The notes under the pieces are model-generated. The model had not been told where the DNA came from and did no database searches. It saw only the letters and a list, made by a program, of their open reading frames with translations. Below, piece after piece: positions 1 through 8,589 of a DNA stretch of 64,000 bases. The stretch is taken from contig PNAM01000090.1 in NCBI GenBank assembly GCA_003170275.1, positions 1-64,000 on the forward strand, in the 5' to 3' direction. The number at the start of each line of letters is the position of its first letter. Position 1 is the stretch's first letter. Made by a program: the position numbers and the translations under genes. This DNA is from Myxococcales bacterium. GTDB taxonomy: Bacteria; Myxococcota_A; Polyangia; Palsa-1104.

Positions 1-117
1 CGCCCCGCACCCCTCCCCGAAAACCACCCCCGCGGCCCGCAAAAACCCGCCCCCTCGCCCCCATTAGCAATCTGTTGGCCCAGCTACGGCACTTCCCGCC
101 GCTCGTTTTCTCTCCCC

Positions 118-2775
118 TTAGCGCCGCCACTCGTCGATCAGCGACGCCACCAAACTCGACCACCCGGTCTGATGCGACGCGCCGAGCCCGGCGCCGCTGT
201 CGCCGTGGAAATATTCGAAGAACAAGATGTAGTCGCGCCAGTGCGGATCGTTCTGAAACTTTTCGGTGCCGCCGTAGATGGGCCGCCTGCCGTCCTCGCC
301 GCGCGTGAACATCTTGATCTGCCGGTTGGCGAGCTCGGCGGCGATCTCGCGCAGCGTCATCTCCTTGCCGCTCGGCGTCGCCACCTTGAAGGTCGCGCCA
401 TAGGCCTTGCCGAGCGCGCGCAGCGCCTCGATCATCAGGAACGAGGTGGGGAACCAGATCGGCCCGCGCCAGTTCGAGTTGCCGCCCTTGATCTTGCTCT
501 CGGCCTCGGCCGGCTCGTAGTTGACCACGCTGTTGCCGAACGAGAACGGGTGCTGCTCGTGATACTTCGACAGGCTGCGCAGCCCGAAGTCCGAGAGGAA
601 CTCCTCCGGATCCATCACGCGCTTGAGCATGCCGCTCATCTGGTGCTCGTCGACGATCGCGCACAGGTACACGTGCTGATCGCCCTGCTCGACGAGGTGA
701 CAGCACTCTTGCACGAGGTCTTTGCGGTTCTTCAGGAACCACTCCACATTCTGGTGGAACTCGGGCAACTTCTCCATCCACTTCAGCTCGAGCCGCTGCA
801 CCGCGTATAGCGGGATCAGCCCGACCAGCGAGCGCACGCGGAACTTGTGGAAGCTCTCGTCGGGGTAGCGCAGCGTGTCGTAGAAGAAGCCGTCGTCCTC
901 GTCCCACAAGGAGTACTTGCGCCCGCCCATGTTCTTCATCGCGGCGCCGATATAGATGTAGTGCTGGAAAAATTTCGTCGCCAGGCTCTCGTAGACCTTG
1001 TTCTCGTACGCCAGCTCGAGCGCGATGCGCATCAGGTTCAGGCAGAACATGCCCATCCAACCGGTCGCGTCCGACTGCTCGAGCACCACGCCGCCCGGCA
1101 GCTTCTCCGAGCGATCGAGGACGGTAATGTTGTCCAGCCCGAGGAACCCGCCCTCGAACACGTTGTTGCCCGACGAGTCGACCTTGTTCACCCACCACGC
1201 AAAGTTGATCAGCAGCTTGTGAAAGCAGCGCTCGAGCCACGCGCGATCGCGCCGTCCGGTGCGCTTGAGCTCGGCGTTGTACACGCGCCACACCGCCCAC
1301 GCGTGCACCGGCGGATTCAGATCCGAGAACTCCCACTCGTAGGCCGGAATCTGCCCGTTGGTGTGCTGGAACTGCTCGAACAGCATGAACCACAGCTGCT
1401 CCTTGGCGAACTCCGGATCGATGATCGCGAAGGTCACGCAGTGGAACGCCAGGTCCCACGCCGCGAACCACGGGTACTCCCACTTGTCCGGCATCGACAA
1501 GATACGCATCGAGTTGAGGTGCCGCCAATGCGCGTTGCGGATCTTCTCGCGCGACGCGGGCGGCGGGACCTTCGGGTTGTCCCCGTCGAGCCAGGTGGCC
1601 ACGTCGAACAGATAGATCTGCTTGGTCCACAACAGCCCGGCGAACGCCTGCCGCTGGATGCGGCGCTCGTCCTCGCTCGCCTTGGGCGGATGGATCTGTT
1701 GATAGAACGCGTCGGCGTCGGCGTGGCGCTCGGCCACGATGTCGTTGACCGCGGCGAGCGGCGCGGCCATGCGCTCGGGCGTGAGGCGCAGCCGCAGCAC
1801 CACCGAGCCGCCCGCCGGCACCACGCGCTGGTAGCGCAGGCACGACTTGGTGCCCACGTTGGCCGGGTTGCACGCGCGCTCGCCGTTCACCACCTGGCGG
1901 TGGAACGCGTCCTTGGTGTGTGGCTTGCGGCTGGTCGCGCCCTCACCGAACACGCGCGGACCGTTGGTCTCGTTGTCGGTGAACAGCGCCTCGCCGCCGG
2001 CGTCGCCGTAGAGATAGCGCGGCCCCAACCGATAGGCGAACGGCAGGTTCGGCAGCGGGGTGGCGCTCGAGTCGTCGGCGACCAGGCACACCGACTTCCC
2101 ATCGTTGCTCTCGAGCCGGATCGACGGCTCCTGGCCCGCGGGATCGGTCCAGCCCCAGGTGTTGCGAAACCACAGCTGCGGCATCAGGTGCAGCGTCGCC
2201 GCCTCGGGCCCGCGGTTGAACGCCTCGATGCGGATGCACAGATCCTCGGGCGAGGCCTTGGCGTACTCGACCACCACGTCGAAGTAGCGGTCCTCGTCGA
2301 ACACGCCCGAGTCGAGCAGCTCGTACTCCAGCCCGCGCCCCGCGCGCCGCTTGTTTTCGTCGAGCAGCTTGCGATAGGGAAACTCCGCCTGCGGGTACTT
2401 ATAGACGTACTTCATGTAGCTGTGCGTGGGCGTCGAGTCGACGTAGAAGTAGTACTCCTTGACGTCCTCGCCGTGATTTCCCTCCGACGAGGTGAGCCCG
2501 AACGCGCGCTCCTTCAAGATCGGATCGCGCCCGTTCCACAGCGCGAGCGAAAAGACCATCAACTGGTAGCGATCGCAGATCGCCCCCAGTCCGTCTTCGC
2601 CCCAGCGATAGGCCTTCGAGCGCGCCAGATCGTGCGACAGATAGTCCCACGCCGCGCCGTTCGGGCTGTAGTCCTCGCGCACCGTGCCCCAGGCGCGCTC
2701 GCTCACATACGGTCCCCAACGGCGCCAGCCAGCGTCGGCGTGCTTGAGTCGCTCATGCTCCGCGGTGGGTGTCAT
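118..2775 (-). CDS. GH63/MGH1-like glucosidase
   Basis: Predicted cytoplasmic glycoside hydrolase of the GH63 / MGH1-like clan (885 residues), a size usual for bacterial proteins annotated simply as glucosidase. The N-terminus carries the family signature WGTVREDYS at residues 29-37, followed by a beta-rich N domain and a C-terminal (alpha/alpha)6-type catalytic region with motifs such as WEYPWFAAWD and EQSDATGWMG. There is no signal peptide. The ATG at 2775 is preferred to the in-frame ATG at 2859 because similarity to the family begins just after it and a TACTGT -10-like element lies 11 bases upstream. The substrate is probably an alpha-glucoside or mannosylglycerate-type sugar, but specificity cannot be read from sequence. 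It is transcribed alone, divergent from the esterase lipoprotein. Confidence 0.85.
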   Translation of the reverse strand: MTPTAEHERLKHADAGWRRWGPYVSERAWGTVREDYSPNGAAWDYLSHDLARSKAYRWGEDGLGAICDRYQLMVFSLALWNGRDPILKERAFGLTSSEGNHGEDVKEYYFYVDSTPTHSYMKYVYKYPQAEFPYRKLLDENKRRAGRGLEYELLDSGVFDEDRYFDVVVEYAKASPEDLCIRIEAFNRGPEAATLHLMPQLWFRNTWGWTDPAGQEPSIRLESNDGKSVCLVADDSSATPLPNLPFAYRLGPRYLYGDAGGEALFTDNETNGPRVFGEGATSRKPHTKDAFHRQVVNGERACNPANVGTKSCLRYQRVVPAGGSVVLRLRLTPERMAAPLAAVNDIVAERHADADAFYQQIHPPKASEDERRIQRQAFAGLLWTKQIYLFDVATWLDGDNPKVPPPASREKIRNAHWRHLNSMRILSMPDKWEYPWFAAWDLAFHCVTFAIIDPEFAKEQLWFMLFEQFQHTNGQIPAYEWEFSDLNPPVHAWAVWRVYNAELKRTGRRDRAWLERCFHKLLINFAWWVNKVDSSGNNVFEGGFLGLDNITVLDRSEKLPGGVVLEQSDATGWMGMFCLNLMRIALELAYENKVYESLATKFFQHYIYIGAAMKNMGGRKYSLWDEDDGFFYDTLRYPDESFHKFRVRSLVGLIPLYAVQRLELKWMEKLPEFHQNVEWFLKNRKDLVQECCHLVEQGDQHVYLCAIVDEHQMSGMLKRVMDPEEFLSDFGLRSLSKYHEQHPFSFGNSVVNYEPAEAESKIKGGNSNWRGPIWFPTSFLMIEALRALGKAYGATFKVATPSGKEMTLREIAAELANRQIKMFTRGEDGRRPIYGGTEKFQNDPHWRDYILFFEYFHGDSGAGLGASHQTGWSSLVASLIDEWRR

Positions 2776-2786
2776 GAAGGGGCTCC

Positions 2787-2792
2787 ACAGTA
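2787..2792 (-). promoter_or_regulatory. -10-like TACTGT of glucosidase gene
   Basis: TACTGT on the minus strand, 11 bases before the ATG at 2775, with no Shine-Dalgarno sequence between. The surrounding 12-mer GTGATACTGTGG recurs exactly before the gene at 22680. Confidence 0.5.
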
Positions 2793-2921
2793 TCACTATC
2801 TTCCGTACGGCTTCTTCGTGGTGCGCCTCCCGGGTGACACCGCGTTGTGAAGAATTCACTTAATTCGCTAGTATCCGCCAAACGCTTTGCGTATGTTTCG
2901 CGCGCCAACTTGAGGTGAACC

Positions 2922-4088
2922 ATGCGAACCGCGCTTCTGCTTCTCTCGGTCGGATGGATGGGCGGCTGCAACTCGGCGCCCGCGGCGATGGGGCCAGGCG
3001 TCGGCGGCGGCGGCGGGAGCGACGGCGGCGCGGGCGGAATGTGCGCCTCGGCGGCGAGCTTCCACGGCGACACGATCTCGGCGCCCGACAACGCCTGGAC
3101 CTGGATCCCGGTCGCTGGCAACAAGTGCCGCGACGGCTCGGACACCGGCATCGGCGTGCGCACCAACCCCGCCTCGGACAAGTTGATCGTGTACCTCGAG
3201 GGTGGCGGCGCGTGCTTTCAGGGCACCTCGTGCTTCTCGAACCCGACCTACTTCGACGCTTCCTCGTTCGAGAGCATCAAGACGCGCGTGACCGGCATCT
3301 TCGACTTCACCAACGCGGCCAACCCGTTCAAGGACTGGAACTTCGTCTACGTGCCCTACTGCACCGGCGACGTGCACGCCGGCAACGCCGACGGCGTCGA
3401 CGTGCCGGGCGGCGGTCCGCTCGCGCAGCACTTCGTCGGCTATGGCAACATGACCCGCGGCCTTCAGCGGCTGGTGCCCACCTTCGACAAGGTCACGCAG
3501 GTGGTGCTCTCGGGCTCGAGCGCCGGCGGCTTCGGCGCGGCGTTCAACTACCAGCAGGTGGCGCAGGCGTTCTGCCCGCGGCCGGTCACGTTGATCGACG
3601 ATTCAGGCCCGCCGATGACCGATCAGTACCTGGCCGCTTGCCTGCAGAAGCGCTGGCGCGATCTGTGGCAGCTCGACACCGTCCTGCCGGCCGATTGCAC
3701 CGACTGCCGCGACGCCGAGGGCGGCGGCCTGGTCAACTACATCCCGTATCTCGCCGCAAAATATCCGGACGTGCAGCTCGGCCTGATCTCTTCCGACAAG
3801 GACTCGGTCATCCCGCGCTTCTACGGCTTCGGCGAGAACATGTGCGCGATGCTCGATCAGGGCGGCGGCACCATGACGCCCGACGAGTTCAACGCCGGGC
3901 TGCTCGACCTGCGCGCCAACTTCCTGTCGAAGTCGACCAACTGGGGCAGCTTCTTCATCTCGAGCACGCAGCACACCTGGCTCGGCTCGAACTCGTTCTA
4001 CCGCACCACCACCACGGACGGCGTGGCGATGGCCGATTGGGTAACTGGCTTGATCACTACGCACACCAGCGCGAACGTCGGTCCCTAA
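2922..4088 (+). CDS. Pectinacetylesterase-family lipoprotein
   Basis: Secreted serine esterase of the pectinacetylesterase/NOTUM type (388 residues), probably anchored in the outer membrane. A short signal peptide ends in a lipobox with Cys16. A Gly/Ser-rich linker spans about residues 22-40, then comes the alpha/beta-hydrolase domain with YLEGGGACF (91-99), which supplies the oxyanion region, and the nucleophile elbow GSSAG with Ser200. Asp (SSDKDS) and His (STQHTW) near the C-terminus complete a plausible triad. Paired cysteines suggest disulfides. The start is supported by a GAGGTGA ribosome-binding site a few bases before the ATG. The true substrate is unknown: an ester-linked glycan or an acylated protein are both possible. 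Confidence 0.8.
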   Translation: MRTALLLLSVGWMGGCNSAPAAMGPGVGGGGGSDGGAGGMCASAASFHGDTISAPDNAWTWIPVAGNKCRDGSDTGIGVRTNPASDKLIVYLEGGGACFQGTSCFSNPTYFDASSFESIKTRVTGIFDFTNAANPFKDWNFVYVPYCTGDVHAGNADGVDVPGGGPLAQHFVGYGNMTRGLQRLVPTFDKVTQVVLSGSSAGGFGAAFNYQQVAQAFCPRPVTLIDDSGPPMTDQYLAACLQKRWRDLWQLDTVLPADCTDCRDAEGGGLVNYIPYLAAKYPDVQLGLISSDKDSVIPRFYGFGENMCAMLDQGGGTMTPDEFNAGLLDLRANFLSKSTNWGSFFISSTQHTWLGSNSFYRTTTTDGVAMADWVTGLITTHTSANVGP

Positions 4089-4100
4089 CCAATTCAGGAG

Positions 4101-4262
4101 CTACTTGGGTTCGTCGGCCTCGTCGCTCGCGACGTCGGAGTCGAGCTCTGCGAGCGCGTCGTCGAGCGTGCGCCGCACGCGCTCGTAGGTCGCGTCCTCG
4201 ACGACCCGCGGAATGGGGCCGGTGCTGTGAACGTCGACATCGATCAGCGAGAGGGAGCGCAT
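4101..4262 (-). CDS. Small acidic protein, 53 aa
   Basis: A short frame not recognised as any family. It encodes 53 residues: a hydrophobic N-terminus (MRSLSLIDVDV), a basic helix-like middle (YERVRRTLDDALAEL) and an acidic tail ending DEADEPK. Third codon positions are almost all G or C, as in neighbouring real genes, and its compositional pattern is unlike the overlapping frames. TATACC, a near -10 element, lies 7 bases before the ATG, matching the arrangement at other starts in the window. There is no signal peptide or membrane segment. Function is unknown. Confidence 0.5.
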   Translation of the reverse strand: MRSLSLIDVDVHSTGPIPRVVEDATYERVRRTLDDALAELDSDVASDEADEPK

Positions 4263-4330
4263 GACGATGGGTATAGCAACCGACGTGCCTTCTTGCGTGC
4301 GGAAGCAAGATCAGGTGGTTACGAAGGTGG

Positions 4331-4347
4331 CGGGGCGAATCGCCCCG
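4331..4347. repeat. GC-rich perfect hairpin
   Basis: Perfect 7-bp inverted repeat CGGGGCG / CGCCCCG around AAT, between the 53-residue gene and the lipoprotein gene. Neither strand has a T-run after the stem, so it is not a canonical terminator, though it may stabilise or attenuate a transcript. Confidence 0.4.
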
Positions 4348-4396
4348 AAAAGCGAGGGGATCGGCTAGCGCACAAGCCGGCGCGGCGGGCCGCCCC

Positions 4397-4783
4397 CTAC
4401 GGAATCTGGAAGATGTGGTGCCCGAGATCGACGGTGCCGGCCCGGGTGAGGTGCTGCACGCCCACGCCGGTCTGCGCGAGGACCGCGCCGGACCCATCGG
4501 TCAGGTTCAACAGGACGTCGAAGTGGCCGGCGTCGACCAGGCCCGAGGTGCCCTGGTAGTCGTCGCAGTCGAAGGTGAACACCGCCCGTGAGCCGGTGTC
4601 GACGTTCACCAGGTCCAGGTCGACGAACCGCGCGCCGGAGGCCGAATCGATTTCCCAGGTTGCGAAAAAGTTGTCCTGCGCCGGGCCGCCCGATGGGCTC
4701 GCGGCGCTCGTGCCGGCGCCGCAACCGAGCAGCATGGCGAGGGTCGCCACCGCGGCCAACTTCACAAGATAATTGAGCTTCAC
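4397..4783 (-). CDS. Small lipoprotein, unknown function
   Basis: Predicted 128-residue lipoprotein with signal peptide MKLNYLVKLAAVATLAMLLG and lipidated Cys21, followed by a Ser/Ala/Gly-rich linker. The remaining ~85 residues are predicted beta-rich (ATWEIDS, VFTFDCDDYQG, FDVLLNLTDG). The GTG start is preceded by GGGAGA at suitable spacing. It lies 40 bases downstream of the metalloprotease gene on the same strand and is probably co-transcribed with it. No family recognised. Confidence 0.65.
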   Translation of the reverse strand: MKLNYLVKLAAVATLAMLLGCGAGTSAASPSGGPAQDNFFATWEIDSASGARFVDLDLVNVDTGSRAVFTFDCDDYQGTSGLVDAGHFDVLLNLTDGSGAVLAQTGVGVQHLTRAGTVDLGHHIFQIP

Positions 4784-4823
4784 GAATCGTCTCCCGACTG
4801 GCGCGCAGCGGCGCCAGGGAGAC

Positions 4824-5765
4824 TCAGGTGCAGTCGCGGTGCCGGCGGCGCAGTCGCAGCGCGAAGGCCAACGCGAGGAGCAGGGCGGGCACGCCGAAGG
4901 GCGCCGCGTCGCGGAACGCGCCGAGCTCGCAGCCGCCGCGCTGCGTGAGCTTGGCGAGATCGGTGTGCGTGCACATGTTGGGGTTCTTGGCGACCGGATA
5001 CGCGTTGCAGATGCCGGCTAGATCGTCGTCGGTGGGCGAGCGCTTGATGGTCTCGCCCGGGGACGCGAAGTTGTACATGGTCGCTTCCTTGATCTTCAGG
5101 ACCTCGTCGGCCGGGATCGCGTCGCACGACGGCGGCGGGTTGCCGTTCTCGTCGACGTCGTTGGGAAAGCTCGCCGCGTCCTTGCACGTGTGCGAGAGCC
5201 CCTGCAGGTGGCCGAGCTCGTGGGTGAGCGTGTTCTCCAGATCGGCGATGCTGGTGCCGATGCGTGGTACCGGCGGCGTCGCACCCGGCGTGATCACCAC
5301 GAAGGTGAAGTTGAGGTTGTTCACCTCGATGTCCGCGTCGAGGATCGTGCCGTCGGCGGGCTCGCCGTCGTTGATCATGAACACCGAGGTGATCGCCGCC
5401 GCCTGCTCGCTGTAGCAGACCTCGGGCGTGTTCTGCGGATCGATCGGGTGGCACCACTTGTCGGTGCGGAACTTGATCACGTTGGTGCCGTCGTAGTGCG
5501 CGTCGTGCACGGTAGGCTGGTCGTACATGAGCTGCAGGTACGAGCAGCCGTTGGTGTTCCAGTTGGCCATCGACTTCTGGATGATCGAGAACACCTGGTC
5601 CGACGGAAGATCGGGCGAGCCGGCCGAGTCGGGCATGACGAACACGCAGGTGCCCGGCCACGCCGAGGGGTTTCCCGTGCCATGCGAGCTGCGCGTGCGC
5701 ACGTATGCGTCCGCGTCGCCCGCGAGCACGACCAGCAGCCCGAGCGCGAGCGCCGAACGGATCAC
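4824..5765 (-). CDS. Secreted metzincin-type metalloprotease
   Basis: Secreted zinc protease (313 residues). After a signal peptide (cleavage near DADA, residue 20) comes a matrixin-like catalytic domain with the zinc motif HELGHLQGLSH at 182-192, which gives three His ligands and the catalytic Glu. A downstream ATMYNF segment may be the Met-turn. Several Cys pairs (40/73, 105/117 and others) suggest disulfides. The C-terminus has Cys-containing GGCELGAF, a hydrophobic stretch and an Arg-rich LRRRHRD tail, resembling the MYXO-CTERM / GC-TM-RRR class of sorting signals. The GTG start overlaps the stop of the upstream secreted-protein gene (GTGA), implying coupling. Substrate unknown. Confidence 0.8.
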   Translation of the reverse strand: MIRSALALGLLVVLAGDADAYVRTRSSHGTGNPSAWPGTCVFVMPDSAGSPDLPSDQVFSIIQKSMANWNTNGCSYLQLMYDQPTVHDAHYDGTNVIKFRTDKWCHPIDPQNTPEVCYSEQAAAITSVFMINDGEPADGTILDADIEVNNLNFTFVVITPGATPPVPRIGTSIADLENTLTHELGHLQGLSHTCKDAASFPNDVDENGNPPPSCDAIPADEVLKIKEATMYNFASPGETIKRSPTDDDLAGICNAYPVAKNPNMCTHTDLAKLTQRGGCELGAFRDAAPFGVPALLLALAFALRLRRRHRDCT

Positions 5766-6310
5766 TTCTTCACCAGCGTGTGCAGCTCGCGCTCGAAGTC
5801 CTCGAGCGCACGCGCGCGGCGCATCGGCGGCGACACCGGCGTCTGCGAGGGCAGGAACGCGATGCCGCTCACGTCGGGCGCGGTCACCTGCCGGGTGCCG
5901 TCGGCGGCGGTGATCACGCGCAGCTTGCCCTGCGCCATGCCGACCACGTACGAGGCGGCGCCGCGCTTCTCCAGGAACAGCACCACCTCTTCACCGATCT
6001 GGAGGCTCGCCGAGCCGAACACCTTCATGCCGATCCCGTCGACGCTGCCGCCTTCGCGCCGCACCTGCACCGTCTCGCCGGTGTGCAGCGCGCCCTTGTA
6101 GCTGCGCGCCACGCGAACCATCACGTCGGTGTAGATGGCGTCGTGATCGCTGGTCCAGTGCGACTCCGACTTTTCGACCGTTCCGTACACCACCCGATCC
6201 GCGCGCTCGGTGAGCGCCTTCAGATCGAGCGGCAGCATGGTCGTGGCGTGCGCGGATCCGAGCAGCGCCAAGGAAACGAAAAGTGTGATCCCGATCAACC
6301 TGGCCTTCAT
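5762..6310 (-). CDS. Secreted protein, unknown function
   Basis: 182-residue protein with signal peptide MKARLIGITLFVSLALLGSA and a mature beta-rich domain (RADRVVYGTVEKSES, FGSASLQIGEEVVLFLE, YVVGMAQGKLRVI). It resembles small periplasmic proteins often encoded beside myxobacterial matrixin-like proteases. I do not recognise a named family. The start at 6310 is fixed by the signal peptide and by TACTAT ending 7 bases before the ATG. The stop overlaps the protease start by four bases, so the two are probably expressed together as substrate/partner or inhibitor and protease (inference). Confidence 0.7.
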   Translation of the reverse strand: MKARLIGITLFVSLALLGSAHATTMLPLDLKALTERADRVVYGTVEKSESHWTSDHDAIYTDVMVRVARSYKGALHTGETVQVRREGGSVDGIGMKVFGSASLQIGEEVVLFLEKRGAASYVVGMAQGKLRVITAADGTRQVTAPDVSGIAFLPSQTPVSPPMRRARALEDFERELHTLVKK

Positions 6311-6316
6311 ATCCTC

Positions 6317-6323
6317 TATAGTA
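6317..6323. promoter_or_regulatory. Overlapping divergent -10 elements
   Basis: TATAGT on the plus strand (6317-6322) faces gltX and TACTAT on the minus strand (6318-6323) faces the secreted-protein gene. They overlap by five bases within a 24-bp intergenic gap. Spacing to the start codons is 12 and 7 bases, so both mRNAs would be leaderless or nearly so, and the two promoters should be mutually exclusive. Confidence 0.6.
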
Positions 6324-6334
6324 GCACCACCTTT

Positions 6335-7779
<1,445 letters not shown>

Positions 7780-7783
<4 letters not shown>

Positions 7784-8574
7784 TCGGGTACTACCGGCGC
7801 TGGTTTCTCGAGCCGTGGAATCAGCTCAACCGCGAGGCGGCCGAGGAGCGCGCGCAGCATCCCGGCTTCGACACGCGCGTGATGGGCGCGCTCATCCTCG
7901 CCGCGCTGGTGCTGGTGTTCCAGGAGTACTGCGGCGATCGCCCGAACTACGACGCGCTCTTCGGTCAGTACGCCCCGAGCTGGCAGTACTACCAGCTGGG
8001 CGGCTTCGTCTGGTGGTCGGGCGCCAAGGTGATCGGCTATCTGTTGGTGCCCGCGCTCGCGATCAAGCTGATGGGCGGCCGGCTGTCCGACTACGGCTTG
8101 CGCGTCGAGGGCTTTCGCAAGCACGCGTGGATCTACGTGGCGCTCTTCTTGGCCATCCTGCCGGTGATCGTGATCGCCAGCTACACGCGCGCGTTCGAGG
8201 CGACCTATCCGTTCTACAAGCTCGCCGCGCGCAGCTGGCTCGACTTCTTCCTCTGGGAAGCGATGTACGGCGCCAGCTTCTTCGCGCTCGAGTTCTTCTT
8301 CCGCGGCTTCTTCCTGTTCACGCTCAAGCGCACCATGGGCGCCTACGCGATCTTCGTGATGATCGTGCCGTACTGCATGATCCACTTTCACAAGCCGGTG
8401 CCCGAGGTGGTGGGCGCGATCTTCGCTGGGATCGTCCTCGGCACGCTGGCGATGGTCACGCGCTCGATCTGGTGCGGCGTGCTCATCCACGTGTCGGTCG
8501 CGTGGACGATGGACTGCCTGGCGATGATCCACACCTACGGTCTCCCCGGGTCTGGTCGGGTCGTCTCGCCTTGA
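7780..8574 (+). CDS. CPBP-family intramembrane metalloprotease
   Basis: Integral membrane protein of 264 residues with about six hydrophobic segments, matching the CAAX protease / bacteriocin-processing (CPBP, Abi) family. Expected motifs are visible: LEFFFRG (Glu-x3-Arg; the usual first Glu of the EE pair is Leu), CMIHFHKP, and HVSVAWTMD near the C-terminus. These would place Glu and His residues in the membrane-embedded active site. It overlaps gltX by four bases, so the two are translationally coupled. The loss of one Glu of the EExxxR motif leaves protease activity open. Confidence 0.8.
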
Positions 8575-8576
8575 GC

Positions 8577-8582
8577 TAGGAT
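8577..8582 (+). promoter_or_regulatory. -10-like TAGGAT of hybrid kinase
   Basis: TAGGAT ends 7 bases before the ATG at 8590, overlapping the alternative ATG at 8581. This arrangement favours 8590 as a leaderless start. Confidence 0.45.
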
Positions 8583-8589
8583 GTCCGCC

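Noticed and set aside
1..117. Gene at the left edge
   Set aside because: C-rich sequence with no G/C-periodic frame on either strand; no feature seen.
847..2850. 667-residue open frame on the plus strand
   Set aside because: Antisense shadow of the glucosidase gene.
2776..2859. N-terminal extension of the glucosidase
   Set aside because: The added 28 residues lack family similarity and would put the start upstream of the TACTGT element.
4331..4347. Hairpin as a Rho-independent terminator
   Set aside because: Stem is perfect but no T-run follows on either strand; kept only as an inverted repeat.
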